DNA of 64,000 bases from Kribbella capetownensis (GTDB lineage: Bacteria; Actinomycetota; Actinomycetes; Propionibacteriales; Kribbellaceae). The notes beneath the pieces are model-generated. The model was not told the DNA's origin. It searched no databases and was given only the letters and a program-made list of their open reading frames with translations. Both the position numbers and the translations under genes were made by a program. The stretch lies in contig NZ_SJKD01000001.1 in NCBI RefSeq assembly GCF_004331485.1, positions 1,488,001 through 1,552,000 of the forward strand. Reading direction: 5' to 3'. Shown here in pieces: positions 51,613-61,087 of the stretch (the stretch's first letter is position 1; the number at the start of each line of letters is the position of its first letter).

Positions 51613-53519
51613 CTGCCTACCTCCGCCCCCGCGAAGGCGACCCCGCCCGAGTCGGTCCGCCGACGCCCGTCAACATCACCGTGGACGGCGAACCGGTCAC
51701 CGCCCTAGCCGGCCAAACAGTCGCCGCCGCTCTGCTCGCCACCGGCCGAGACACCTGGCGAACCACCCGTGTCGCCTCACGCCCCCGCGGCGTCTTCTGC
51801 GGCATCGGCGCCTGCCAAGACTGCCTCGTCATAGTCAACGGCACTCCCGACATCCGAGCCTGCCAACGCACAGTCGAGCCCGGAGACGCCATCGCAACCC
51901 AGACAGGCGCCGTCCTACCCGCAGACGGGCAGAGAGACGACGAAGCCGCACCCGAGCTGAAGGCACGGGGCGAGACGTCAGCCACCTCCGACGCGGAGCC
52001 TCGGGGATGGACGGGCGGGGCGTCCGCCATCCCCGACCTGCAGCCTTCGGCGGATCTGGCCCCGGCGCCGCCCCGTCCCACTTCCACCTCGAATGTCCCG
52101 CGGGTGACTGACGTGGTTGTGGTGGGGGCTGGGCCAGCGGGGATCGCCGCAGCTTTGGCGGCTGCGGATGGTGGAGCGTCGGTGGTTTTGATTGACACCG
52201 GGCGGAGTGTGGGCGGTCAGTTCAACCGGCAACTGCCTGCGGAATTCATGGCTCGGCGGGCGGGACGACTGCAGCACGGCTGGAAAGGATTCGTCGCGCA
52301 GCGGGATCGGCTAGCGGCGCATGAGCGGATCACACATCTCGCGGAGACCTCCGTGTGGGCAATGGAAGGCCTCCGGCTCTGGGTGCAACGAGGACCAGCA
52401 GACAGCGTCGGACGGGAGATCTTCGCAGTTGACGCCAAGGCAATCGTCCTAGCCACAGGAGCATACGATCGCGTACTGCCCTTCCCTGGTTGGGATCTGC
52501 CAGGCGTCTACAGCGCCGGCGCCGCCCAAGCACTGGCCAAAGGACAACGCATCTCCGTCGGCAAACGCGTACTCGTCGCAGGCACCGGCCCGTTCCTCCT
52601 ACCGGTCGCAGAGTCCCTCATCGGAGTAGGCGCCGAGGTAGTCGAGCTGCTCGAAGCCAACACCCTGCGAACCGTCCGCCGAGGTTGGCTCACCAACCCA
52701 CTAGTTGCCTCCAGCAAATTCCGAGAGGCCCTCGGGTACGGCGCCCTGCTGGCGAAGCACCGCATTCCGCTCCGACACGGCTGGACCGTCGTCGCTGCAG
52801 ACGGAACCGACCACGTCGAAGCCGTCACCGTCGTACGGCTGGACGACTCATGGCACCCGATCGCGGGCTCCGAGCGACGCATCGAGGTCGACGCCGTCTG
52901 TCTCGGCTTCGGCTTCACCGCTCAACTCGAGCTCGCTGTCTCCGCCCGCTGCAACCTCACGACCGGTCCCGACGGTGGCCCGGCAGTCGTCGTCGACCCC
53001 CACCAAGAAACCACCACTCCGGGTGTGTTCGCAGCCGGCGAGCTCACCGGAATCGGCGGCGCAGACCTAGCAGCCGCCGAAGGCCGATTAGCCGGCGCCT
53101 CCGCCGCCTATCACGCGGGAGGTGGCGAGCCAGGACCATCTGGTCCTGGGGCAGTCGCAAACCGCGTAGACCAGGCGGAGGCGCGGGAGGCCGGGGTGCG
53201 GGGGCGACGGTTTGCGGAGGTGTTGGCGCGGGCTTATCCGGTGCGGGACGGGTGGCGAGCGTGGAGTACGGCCGAGACCGTGGTGTGCCGGTGTGAGGAA
53301 GTCACGCGCGGAGAGATCGAAGCGGCTGTGGCAGGACGTGGTGTGCAGGACGGTCGGGCGCTGAAGCTCAGCAGCCGGGCCGGACTGGGGATGTGTCAGG
53401 GACGGGTCTGTTCGCGGACCGTCGGTGCGCTGGTTGGTGCACCGGAATCATCGATGAAACGACCGATCGCCGTGCCGGTGAGGCTGCGGGATCTGGCAGA
53501 GGCTCAGGAGGATCTGTGA
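51609..53519 (+). CDS. fused [2Fe-2S]/FAD/BFD hydroxyproline dehydrogenase subunit
   Basis: The 636-residue protein joins three parts: a 2Fe-2S domain with Cys64, Cys69, Cys72 and Cys85 (GVFCGIGACQDC), a large FAD/NAD domain (VVVGAGPAGIAAALAAADGG, then KAIVLATGAYDR), and a C-terminal bacterioferritin-associated-type cysteine cluster (CRCEEVTRG, GMCQGRVC). In Pseudomonas-type pathways these are separate subunits. It works with the upstream flavoenzyme and overlaps it and the next gene by four bases each. Confidence 0.85.
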   Translation: MTAYLRPREGDPARVGPPTPVNITVDGEPVTALAGQTVAAALLATGRDTWRTTRVASRPRGVFCGIGACQDCLVIVNGTPDIRACQRTVEPGDAIATQTGAVLPADGQRDDEAAPELKARGETSATSDAEPRGWTGGASAIPDLQPSADLAPAPPRPTSTSNVPRVTDVVVVGAGPAGIAAALAAADGGASVVLIDTGRSVGGQFNRQLPAEFMARRAGRLQHGWKGFVAQRDRLAAHERITHLAETSVWAMEGLRLWVQRGPADSVGREIFAVDAKAIVLATGAYDRVLPFPGWDLPGVYSAGAAQALAKGQRISVGKRVLVAGTGPFLLPVAESLIGVGAEVVELLEANTLRTVRRGWLTNPLVASSKFREALGYGALLAKHRIPLRHGWTVVAADGTDHVEAVTVVRLDDSWHPIAGSERRIEVDAVCLGFGFTAQLELAVSARCNLTTGPDGGPAVVVDPHQETTTPGVFAAGELTGIGGADLAAAEGRLAGASAAYHAGGGEPGPSGPGAVANRVDQAEAREAGVRGRRFAEVLARAYPVRDGWRAWSTAETVVCRCEEVTRGEIEAAVAGRGVQDGRALKLSSRAGLGMCQGRVCSRTVGALVGAPESSMKRPIAVPVRLRDLAEAQEDL

Positions 53520-54418
53520 CCGAGAAGTTGGAAGGCGTGATCGTTGCGACCGCGTTGCCGTACGCCGAGGACGCGTCGGCGCCGGCAGGTTTGCGTCCGG
53601 ACCTGGACAAGTACGCCGAGCACTGCCGGTGGCTGGTCGACAACGGCTGCCGTGGGGTAGGCCCGAACGGCTCCCTCGGCGAGTACTCGTCGCTGACCGA
53701 TGACGAGCGCCGAGCCGTCGCCCGCACCGCAATCGAGGCCGTCGGCAACGATGGCATCGTGGTGGTCGGCGTGCACGGCGTCGGTGCACACCAGGCCCGC
53801 GGCTGGGCTGAGAAGGCGGCCGAGGACGGTGCAACCGGCGTACTCTGCCTGCCGCCGACCATGTACCGCGCAAACCGCGGCGAGGTGATCCACCACTTCA
53901 CCGAGGTCGCCAAGGCCGGCCTGCCGGTGATGGTCTACAACAACCCGCACGACACCAAGGTCGATCTGACCCCGGACCTGCTGGGCGAGATCGCGCAGAT
54001 CGAGAACATCGTCGCGGTCAAGGAGTTCTCCGGCGACGTCCGCCGGATCCTCGAGATCCGTGAGCTCGCCCCGGACCTGGCCGTCATCGCCGGCGCCGAC
54101 GACCTGACTCTCGAGGCTCTGCTGATGGGTGCGACCGGCTGGTTCGCCGGCTTCCCGAACGTGTTCCCGAAGGAATCGGTCCGCTTGTTCGACCTCGCCG
54201 TCCAAGGCAAGCTGGAAGAGGCGCGGGCGTTGTACGAGCCGCTGGTCGCCGCGTTCCGGTGGGATTCGCGGACCGAGTTCGTCCAGGCGATCAAGTACGG
54301 CATGGACTACGTCGGCCGGTACGGCGGTCCGTGCCGCCCACCGCGTGGACCCCTGGTGCCCGAGCACCTCGCCCAACTGGAGCAGGACATGAAGAAGGCA
54401 GTGGAGTCGCTGCGATGA
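53516..54418 (+). CDS. DapA-family pyrroline-4-hydroxy-2-carboxylate deaminase
   Basis: The 300-residue protein is a DapA-type barrel starting at GTG. The Schiff-base lysine is Lys169 (IVAVKEFSGD) and the proton-relay tyrosine is Tyr141 (MVYNNP). Position in the operon suggests deamination of the product of the flavoenzymes to 2-oxoglutarate semialdehyde. The assignment to this reaction, rather than another aldolase, is inferred from context. Confidence 0.85.
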   Translation: MTEKLEGVIVATALPYAEDASAPAGLRPDLDKYAEHCRWLVDNGCRGVGPNGSLGEYSSLTDDERRAVARTAIEAVGNDGIVVVGVHGVGAHQARGWAEKAAEDGATGVLCLPPTMYRANRGEVIHHFTEVAKAGLPVMVYNNPHDTKVDLTPDLLGEIAQIENIVAVKEFSGDVRRILEIRELAPDLAVIAGADDLTLEALLMGATGWFAGFPNVFPKESVRLFDLAVQGKLEEARALYEPLVAAFRWDSRTEFVQAIKYGMDYVGRYGGPCRPPRGPLVPEHLAQLEQDMKKAVESLR

Positions 54419-55416
54419 GGTCCATCCGGACCATCAGCGCGATCGACTCGCACACCGAGGGGATGCCGACCCGCGTCGTCACCGGCGGGGTCGGCGTCGT
54501 CCCCGGTGCGACGATGGCCGAGCGGCGCGAGTACTTCATCAAGCACCTGGACGACCTGCGGTTGTTCCTGATGAACGAGCCGCGCGGACATTCGGCGATG
54601 AGCGGCGCGATCCTGCAGCCGCCGACCCGGTCCGACGCCGACTGGGGCGTGCTGTACATCGAGGTGTCCGGCCTGCTGCCGATGTGCGGGCACGGCACCA
54701 TCGGCGTCGCCACCGTGCTGGTCGAGTCCGGCATGGTCGAGGTGACCGAGCCGATCACCAAGGTCCGCCTCGACACCCCGGCCGGCCTGGTCGTCGTCGA
54801 CGTTGCCGTCAGCAACGGACGGGCCGAGCACGTCACGTTGCGCAATGTTCCGTCGTACAGCCATGCACTGGACGCGACGGTGGACGTTCCGGGACTCGGG
54901 AAGCTGACCTACGACCTCGCGTACGGCGGCAACTTCTACGCGATCCTGCCGTTGGAGCAGCTCGGCCTCCCGTTCGACCGGGCCGAGAAGGACCGGATCC
55001 TGCAGGCCGGGCTGGACATCATGGACGCGATCAACGCGACCGACCGGCCCGTGCATCCGCTCGATCCGGGGATCAACGGGTGTAAGCACGTGCAGTTCAC
55101 CGCGCCCGGTCTCGACGGTGCGGATTCGCGGAACGCGATGGCGATCCATCCGGGGTGGTTCGACCGGTCCCCGTGTGGGACGGGTACGTCGGCCCGGATG
55201 GCGCAACTGCATGCCCGCGGAGAGCTCGCCCTCAACACCGACTTCGTGAACGAGTCGTTCATCGGCACCCGCTTCACCGGGCGCCTGATCGAGCAAACCA
55301 CGGTCGGTCCACACCCGGGCGTCGTACCAACCGTCACCGGCCGAGCCTGGATCACCGGAACCGCCAACTACCTCCTCGACCCCGACGACCCGTTCCCCGC
55401 CGGCTTCGTCCTCTAG
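54415..55416 (+). CDS. 4-hydroxyproline 2-epimerase / proline racemase family
   Basis: The 333-residue protein has the two catalytic cysteines, Cys91 (PMCGHGTIG) and Cys254 (SPCGTGTSA), so it is an active racemase/epimerase, not a dehydratase with Thr. The first step of hydroxyproline use is conversion of trans-4-hydroxy-L-proline to cis-4-hydroxy-D-proline. Its ATG overlaps the stop of the deaminase gene. Confidence 0.88.
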   Translation: MRSIRTISAIDSHTEGMPTRVVTGGVGVVPGATMAERREYFIKHLDDLRLFLMNEPRGHSAMSGAILQPPTRSDADWGVLYIEVSGLLPMCGHGTIGVATVLVESGMVEVTEPITKVRLDTPAGLVVVDVAVSNGRAEHVTLRNVPSYSHALDATVDVPGLGKLTYDLAYGGNFYAILPLEQLGLPFDRAEKDRILQAGLDIMDAINATDRPVHPLDPGINGCKHVQFTAPGLDGADSRNAMAIHPGWFDRSPCGTGTSARMAQLHARGELALNTDFVNESFIGTRFTGRLIEQTTVGPHPGVVPTVTGRAWITGTANYLLDPDDPFPAGFVL

Positions 55417-55507
55417 CCCGGCGATCGCCCGCACACCCGGTCCGGCAGTCACCTGCACGCCGGGTCCGGGTTGTCTGTCGGTCGGTCGTGGGGCGGCGGT
55501 CGCCTGG

Positions 55508-55858
55508 CTAGTTGAGGTGGTTCTGCCAGTCGGGCGGGACGTTGCCGCCCGGCGCCGGCTGGTCGACCGGGTGGGACTCCGGCGGAGCGAGCGCAGGACC
55601 CTCGTAGTACTGCGACTCGCCGTAGTGCCAGAACCAGTCCTCGCCCGGCTCGAAGCTGCGCACGATCTGATGCCCGGTCGTGGACGCGTGAGCCGACGCG
55701 TGCTGCTCGGGGGAGGAGTCACAGCATCCGATATGCCCGCACTGCGCGCACCGGCGCAGATGGAACCACCAGCCGCCGGCCGCCAGGCACTCCGCGCACC
55801 CGGTCCCGCTCGGCGGAACCGTGCTGTCGATTCCCGGTGTCCCAGAACTCTCCGTCAT
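55508..55858 (-). CDS. UBP-type zinc-finger protein
   Basis: The 116-residue protein has a UBP zinc finger: CAECLAAGGWWFHLRRCAQCGHIGCC with His residues in SSPEQHASAHASTTGHQIV, followed by GEDWFWHY. Small proteins of this type are frequent in actinobacteria, and their role is unknown. An in-frame start upstream exists, but MTESSG is natural. Confidence 0.85.
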   Translation of the reverse strand: MTESSGTPGIDSTVPPSGTGCAECLAAGGWWFHLRRCAQCGHIGCCDSSPEQHASAHASTTGHQIVRSFEPGEDWFWHYGESQYYEGPALAPPESHPVDQPAPGGNVPPDWQNHLN

Positions 55859-55936
55859 ACCGCACATCCTCGCCTGCCCACCGCCCCCAAACAAGCAGCC
55901 CAGGTACGCGCGAGCGCCCGCCGGTTGTGGCTCGTC

Positions 55937-56575
55937 CTACTCGGGCCAGTCGGAGTTCTTGATCACGTCGACGAAGTTGCCGCGGTGGAAACCGGGGACG
56001 AAATGCTCAAGGACATCGGCCTTCACGTTCCCGAAGGTCGTCTCCGGCCGGTCCTTGATGCCCTCGGTGAACGCGGCCAGGATCCGGTTCTTGAAGTCCG
56101 GCCGCGGATGCGCCGCGACCACGGCGGCCCGCTGCTCGTCGGTGACCGCTCGATAACCGATGCCGAGGACGTCCAGTTCTACCCCGCGAGTGACGAGCGC
56201 GATCTCGGCCGCCATGTGCAACGGGATCTCCGGGGTCGTGTGCAGAGCGATGCCGGTCCAGACCCGATCGGCCGGCTCCCCGGTCACACCGTGCGCGTGC
56301 AGGAAGCGGCGCGCTTCGTCGGCGCCGTCGATCTCGAACCGCTGGTCGGTACGACGGAACTCGCCGGTCAGACCGAGGTCGTGGAACATCGCGCCGACGT
56401 ACAGCAACTCCGGATCGAACTCGAGGCCCTGCTCCCGGCCGCGCAACGCACCGAACAGGAAGACCCGGCGCGAATGATCGAACAGCAGCGGCGGCGCCAC
56501 CTCACGCACCAGTTCGGTCGCCTCGCGGGCCAGGGCGCTGTCCGGGATCCGTACCCCGGCGATCTCTTCACTCAT
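55937..56575 (-). CDS. HD-domain hydrolase
   Basis: The 212-residue protein has an HD metal site: LFDHSRRVFLFG, YVGAMFHDLGLTGE and a following ALHTTPEIP segment. It resembles HD hydrolases of the cyanamide hydratase type, but no substrate can be read. It is divergent from the GlxA-type regulator across 71 bases. Confidence 0.85.
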   Translation of the reverse strand: MSEEIAGVRIPDSALAREATELVREVAPPLLFDHSRRVFLFGALRGREQGLEFDPELLYVGAMFHDLGLTGEFRRTDQRFEIDGADEARRFLHAHGVTGEPADRVWTGIALHTTPEIPLHMAAEIALVTRGVELDVLGIGYRAVTDEQRAAVVAAHPRPDFKNRILAAFTEGIKDRPETTFGNVKADVLEHFVPGFHRGNFVDVIKNSDWPE

Positions 56576-56646
56576 CGTCGTTCTGCCTTCCTGGTGTGGC
56601 CTCGTCTCTGTGCATCCAGATTCGCCGGAGTGGCTACGCTGGTGCC

Positions 56647-57624
56647 ATGTCCAGAACGCCACATGAACCACAGATTCGGACAGGCCGGATCGCCCTCGTG
56701 GTGTTCGACGGCGTGACCCTCCTCGACGTCAGCGGCCCTCTCGAGGTCCTTCACCAGGCGAACCGCAACGGCGCCCGGTACGAGTCGACCCTCGTCTCGC
56801 CGGCCGGCGGAGACATTGCGACGTCCTCCGGCCCGACCCTCGCCGGCACCACGGCAGCAGCCGGGGCAGGTCCCTTCGACACGGTGATGGTCGCGGGAGC
56901 CGACCACCTGGTCGATCGAGTGCCCGACGACCTCCTCGCCGCCGTCCGCGCTCTAGCGGACCAGGCCGGCCGGGTGGCGTCTGTCTGCACGGGTGCCTTC
57001 GTCCTCGCAGCACTTGGGCTCCTGGACGGCCGGAGCGCCACGACCCACTGGCGACATGCCCAGACCCTCGCCCGCCGGTATCCGTCCGTGCGTGTCGAAC
57101 CGGACGCGCTACACATCCACGACGACCGGTACGTGACCTCGGCCGGCATCAGCGCCGGAATCGACCTGACCCTCGCCCTCGTCGAGGCGGACCATGGCGC
57201 ACAGGTCGCTCGCGAGATCGCCCGGGAGCTGGTCGTCTTCATGCAACGACCCGGCGGTCAATCCCAGTTCTCCACGGCGATCGCCACCCCACCGCCTCGC
57301 AGCGACCCACTCCGAGCAGTGACCGAAGCCGTGGTCGCCGACCCCGCCGCTGACCACAGCCTGTCCGCACTGGCTGCGTCCGCTGCCATCAGTGCGCGAC
57401 ACCTCGCTCGCCTGTTCCGCACCGAGTTCCACACCACGCCGGCCCGCTGGGTCGAACGTGTACGCCTCGATCGCGCCCAGCAACTCCTCCTCGACGGCCA
57501 CAGCATCACCTCAGCCGCCCGGCTCAGTGGCCTCGGCAGTGACGAAACCCTCCGCCGGGCCTTCGCCAGACACCTGGGCACCACCCCGACCGAATACCTC
57601 CGCCGCTTCCGCGCTGCGGGCTGA
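56647..57624 (+). CDS. GlxA-type regulator (DJ-1/PfpI plus AraC domain)
   Basis: The 325-residue protein joins an N-terminal DJ-1/PfpI-like domain (IALVVFDGVTLLDVSGPLEV, SVCTGAFVLAALGLLDGR) and a C-terminal AraC helix-turn-helix (ISARHLARLFRTEFHTTPARW). The cysteine in VCTGAF matches the position of the DJ-1 nucleophile. It may control the HD-domain gene. Confidence 0.9.
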   Translation: MSRTPHEPQIRTGRIALVVFDGVTLLDVSGPLEVLHQANRNGARYESTLVSPAGGDIATSSGPTLAGTTAAAGAGPFDTVMVAGADHLVDRVPDDLLAAVRALADQAGRVASVCTGAFVLAALGLLDGRSATTHWRHAQTLARRYPSVRVEPDALHIHDDRYVTSAGISAGIDLTLALVEADHGAQVAREIARELVVFMQRPGGQSQFSTAIATPPPRSDPLRAVTEAVVADPAADHSLSALAASAAISARHLARLFRTEFHTTPARWVERVRLDRAQQLLLDGHSITSAARLSGLGSDETLRRAFARHLGTTPTEYLRRFRAAG

Positions 57625-57680
57625 CCTCAGAGTCAAGAAGAGGACATAACCTGTCCGCTTCCTGCTGCACACTCGGAGAC

Positions 57681-58190
57681 ATGACGCAGACAACGCAGCA
57701 GCTCCCCGGTGGCAAGTCGACGATCACGCCGTACGTCGTGGTGAAGGGCGCCGCTCGCTTCCTCGACTTCGTCGAGCACACCTTCGAGGTCCGCACCAGC
57801 CTTCGCGTCCCCAACCCGGACGGCACCATTGGCCACGCCGAAGTGACCGTAGGCCACTCGGTTCTCATGACCTTCGACGCGGCTCCGGACTGGCAGGACA
57901 CGCCCACCTTCCTGAGCGTGTACGTCGATGACGTCGACAAGACCTACGTCCGCGCCCTCGACGCCGGCGCAACCGTCGTCACCCCGCTGATGTACTCCGG
58001 CATCACCGGCGACCGCGGCTGCCGAGTCAAAGACCCTTTCGGCAACATCTGGTGGCTCCAAACCCACCTCCAAGACGTGGACCCCGCCACCCTCCCCGAC
58101 CTCTTCGCCAACCCAACCGAACAAGCCACCATCCGCGAAGCCCAACAATCCTTCGCCACAGAAATGCAGACCAGAACCACCAGCCAGTGA
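57681..58190 (+). CDS. VOC (glyoxalase-fold) protein, PhnB-like
   Basis: The 169-residue protein has a PhnB-like pattern: TITPYVVVKGAARFLDFVEHTF, MTFDAAPDW, and RGCRVKDPFGNIWWLQTH. It ends three bases before the convergent TetR gene. Function unknown. Confidence 0.85.
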   Translation: MTQTTQQLPGGKSTITPYVVVKGAARFLDFVEHTFEVRTSLRVPNPDGTIGHAEVTVGHSVLMTFDAAPDWQDTPTFLSVYVDDVDKTYVRALDAGATVVTPLMYSGITGDRGCRVKDPFGNIWWLQTHLQDVDPATLPDLFANPTEQATIREAQQSFATEMQTRTTSQ

Positions 58191-58193
58191 GCT

Positions 58194-58766
58194 TCAGCGG
58201 TTGGTTTGGGTGGTGATGTGTTCGAAGAGGCCTGGGTGGATTTGGGTGCGTACGCCGTTCGCCCAGGGTTCGTCCAGGTCGGTGATGTCGAGGGCGGCGA
58301 CGTTGTTCAGGAGCATGCCGTAGGCGAGGAACGACTTCACTGTGACTGGGTCCAGGCCGGTGGTGTCGGCAACCGTGTCCCACATGTGGGCGAGGCAGGC
58401 TCGGACGAGGTCGCGGACGTCGGGGTCTCCGCAGGCGGCGAAGCCTTGGAGTTGGAGCAGGAGGGTGGTGCGGTCGGCGAGCAGTTCGTAGTACTGCGAA
58501 CCCATCAGCGTCAGCGCATCAAGGCCTTGCTTGCCCTCGGCGGCTTGGGACATGCCGTCGCTGAAGCGGTCGAAGGCTGCGCCGACCAGCTCCAGGAACA
58601 GCGCCTTCTTGGTCCCGAACATCCGGAACACGTACGCCTGCGTGATGCCGGCCTCGCGGGCGATCGCCTCGATCGACGCACCGTGCAGTCCATGATCCGC
58701 GAACTCGCGACCGGCGATCCCCAACAACTGGGATCGCCGTTCCGAGCCCCTCATCCGCGCAGCCAT
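58194..58766 (-). CDS. TetR-family transcriptional regulator
   Basis: The 190-residue protein has a TetR helix-turn-helix (QLLGIAGREFADHGLHGASI, then GITQAYVFRMFGTKKALF) and a helical ligand domain. It is divergent from the methyltransferase gene, with an A/T-rich repeat region between that is its likely operator. Confidence 0.88.
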   Translation of the reverse strand: MAARMRGSERRSQLLGIAGREFADHGLHGASIEAIAREAGITQAYVFRMFGTKKALFLELVGAAFDRFSDGMSQAAEGKQGLDALTLMGSQYYELLADRTTLLLQLQGFAACGDPDVRDLVRACLAHMWDTVADTTGLDPVTVKSFLAYGMLLNNVAALDITDLDEPWANGVRTQIHPGLFEHITTQTNR

Positions 58767-58781
58767 GATGACTAGGTTACT

Positions 58782-58792
58782 AGTTACTAACT
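58782..58792. promoter_or_regulatory. AGTTACTAACT palindrome, TetR operator candidate
   Basis: AGTTA-C-TAACT is a perfect 5-bp inverted repeat within a cluster of TAAC/GTTA units between the TetR and methyltransferase genes. The cluster also covers the likely methyltransferase promoter. Confidence 0.6.
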
Positions 58793-58813
58793 ACTAACTT
58801 GTACGGTGGTGAG

Positions 58814-59608
58814 GTGGACACTGACACCTGGGCTGGTTTGGTCGACCAATTCGCCGATGGGGCGTACGCCACGGTGAAGGGGCGAGTGCGCACGTACGTG
58901 ATGCACCAGCAGTTGCTGGAGCATCTGCCACCGCCGCCCGCGTCTGTGCTCGACGTCGGAGCCGGCGCGGGCCATCAGTCGTTCCCGTTGGCGCAAGCCG
59001 GGTACGACGTGACGTTGCTCGATCCGTCACCCGCGATGCTGGACAAGGCGCGGCAGCGACTCGAGCGACTGCCCGCTGAGGCCCAGCGGCGAGTGACGTT
59101 CGTGGAGGCCGATGGCGCGAACGCCGTCGAAGCGGTCAACGGCCGGCGCTTCGACGCTGTGCTGTGCCATGGAGTGCTCGGATACCTCGAGCACCAGGAG
59201 CCGGTGCTCGACCAGCTGTGCCTGTGCGCTGCCCCCGGCGGCCTGGTCTCGATCATGGCGGGCAGCGCCAACACGTCCGCGGTGCGCCCGGCCATGGAAC
59301 GGCGCTGGGACGACGCCCTCGCAGCATTCGACGCCACGGAAGAGATAGGAGTACTCGGCCTGCTGACCCGAGCCCACACGGTCGAGCAACTCACAGACCT
59401 CCTGCGAAGCCGCGACGTCGAGGCCTTCCGCTGGTACGGCGTATGGCACTTCGTCGACTGGCTGGATCTCGCCGGAGCCGACCTCGACCCCACCGACACA
59501 AAACAACTACAAGCAACAGCCGCAGTAGAACTAGAAGCCAGCCGCCGAGACCCCTACCGCCAACTCAGCCGAATCTTCCACCTCACAGGCCGCAAAGGCC
59601 CCACCTGA
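58814..59608 (+). CDS. class I SAM-dependent methyltransferase
   Basis: The 264-residue protein has motif I VLDVGAGAGHQSFPLAQAG, VTLLDPSPAMLDKARQRL and FDAVLCHGVLGYLEH. The frame is open from a TTG at 58799; the GTG at 58814 fits better, but no clear ribosome site precedes either, so a leaderless message is possible. The target is unknown; the TetR neighbour may regulate it. Confidence 0.85.
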   Translation: MDTDTWAGLVDQFADGAYATVKGRVRTYVMHQQLLEHLPPPPASVLDVGAGAGHQSFPLAQAGYDVTLLDPSPAMLDKARQRLERLPAEAQRRVTFVEADGANAVEAVNGRRFDAVLCHGVLGYLEHQEPVLDQLCLCAAPGGLVSIMAGSANTSAVRPAMERRWDDALAAFDATEEIGVLGLLTRAHTVEQLTDLLRSRDVEAFRWYGVWHFVDWLDLAGADLDPTDTKQLQATAAVELEASRRDPYRQLSRIFHLTGRKGPT

Positions 59609-59651
59609 CGGAGACCGTCGGCCGGAGCGCGCGTAGCTGACGTGTCGGGGG

Positions 59652-60485
59652 CTATATGAAGCGGAGGGGTTGGCCGGGGCGGAGTTGGGCGCAGGGGTTG
59701 ACCTCGGGGTCGGTGAGGTAGGCGATGACTGGGTAGCCGCCGGTGACGGGGTGGTCGGCGAGGAAGATTACGGGGAGGCCTGAGGGTGGGATTTGGATGG
59801 CGCCCAGGGTCATGCCTTCGCTGGCCAGTTCGCCGGTGCGGGCGCGTTCGAGGGGTTTGCCGTCGAGGCGGACGCCGACGCGGTTGCTGTTGCTGCTGAC
59901 GGCGTACGACTGGGTGGTGAAGGTGGTCCACGCGGCGTCGGTGAACCAGTCGCGGCGGGGGCCGGGGGTTACGCGTACGACGACTTCGCCGGCAGGCGGG
60001 TCCGCGACGGGGGCGAGGTCCACCCCGGGCATCACGTCGTACGAGCAGCCGACCGGCAGGGTCTGGCCGGCGGTGAGGGGTGCCGGGCCGAGGCCGGAGA
60101 GGAGGTCGGTCGAGCGCGAGCCGAGGACCGGCGGTACGTCGATTCCGCCGCGGGCGGCGACGTACGTGCGGAGTCCGGTCCGCGGCGGGCCGAGTCGGAG
60201 TACCTGGCCGGACCTGATCACGGCTGGTGCGTTGAGCGGGACGCCGGGGCAGGGTGCGCCGGTGATGGCGATGGTCAGGTCGGCGTCGGCGTGCAGTACG
60301 AGACCGCCGAAGGTGACCTCGATCGCGGCGGCACCGTCACGGTTTCCGACCAGGCGGTTGGCGAGTGCGTACGACGCGCGGTCGCAGGCGCCGGACGTGG
60401 GGATGCCGAGGGATGCCTGGCCGACTCTGCCGGCGTCCTGGATTGTTGCTAAAGGCCCCGTTTCGAGGATGGTGAGGCTGGTCAT
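59652..60485 (-). CDS. pxpC: 5-oxoprolinase subunit C
   Basis: The 277-residue protein is of the biotin-dependent carboxyltransferase/KipA type: TILETGPLATIQDAGRVGQ, the GIPTSGACDRASYALANRLV region and PVIFLADHPVTGGYPVIA. PxpABC cleaves 5-oxoproline with ATP to glutamate. Its ATG overlaps the pxpB stop by four bases. Last gene of the operon in this window. Confidence 0.92.
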   Translation of the reverse strand: MTSLTILETGPLATIQDAGRVGQASLGIPTSGACDRASYALANRLVGNRDGAAAIEVTFGGLVLHADADLTIAITGAPCPGVPLNAPAVIRSGQVLRLGPPRTGLRTYVAARGGIDVPPVLGSRSTDLLSGLGPAPLTAGQTLPVGCSYDVMPGVDLAPVADPPAGEVVVRVTPGPRRDWFTDAAWTTFTTQSYAVSSNSNRVGVRLDGKPLERARTGELASEGMTLGAIQIPPSGLPVIFLADHPVTGGYPVIAYLTDPEVNPCAQLRPGQPLRFI

Positions 60486-61087
60486 CCACGGCCCGCGTCG
60501 ACGAACCGGACCCGGCGGCCCGGATGGAACAGAGCGGCGGGATCGCGCTCCTGGTCGAAGATCTTCACGTCGGTCCGCCCGATCAGCTGCCACCCGCCCG
60601 GCGATTCTCGCGGGTACACCCCACTGAACTCTCCGGCCAGAGCCACGGCTCCCGTCGGCACCTTCGTCCGTGGGGATTGACGTCGTGGGATGTCCCAGGT
60701 CGCGGACGACGTGAGGTAGCCGAAGCCGGGGGAGAAGCCGCAGAAGGCGACGGTCCACTCCTCGCCGGTATGCCGTTGGACGACCTCGGACACAGAGCAG
60801 TCAAGAACGAGAGCGACGTCCTCGAGATCCTCGCCGTCGTAGGTCACCGGAAGCTCGATCAGGTCCCCGACCGCGTGGGCTCCGTCAGCAGGTGTGACAG
60901 CGCGCAGGGCGCGAGACAGCGCGTCCAAACCCCCGGAGGTCGTGACCATGACGGTGCGGGCGGCGGGGACGATGTCGATGACGTCGGCAGGTGGTGAGGC
61001 GGTGAGGGCGGTGTAGTAGCCGAGGACCTGGTCGAGGGTGTCGAGTTCGACCAGGAGTGCGTGGTCGCCGGAAGGCAGGATCCGCAT
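60482..61087 (-). CDS. pxpB: 5-oxoprolinase subunit B
   Basis: The 201-residue protein is of the KipI/PxpB type: RILPSGDHALLVELDTLDQVL, the conserved YDGEDLEDVA and the catalytic-region FCGFSPGFGYL. Length is typical. It overlaps pxpA by one base and pxpC by four. Confidence 0.92.
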   Translation of the reverse strand: MRILPSGDHALLVELDTLDQVLGYYTALTASPPADVIDIVPAARTVMVTTSGGLDALSRALRAVTPADGAHAVGDLIELPVTYDGEDLEDVALVLDCSVSEVVQRHTGEEWTVAFCGFSPGFGYLTSSATWDIPRRQSPRTKVPTGAVALAGEFSGVYPRESPGGWQLIGRTDVKIFDQERDPAALFHPGRRVRFVDAGRG

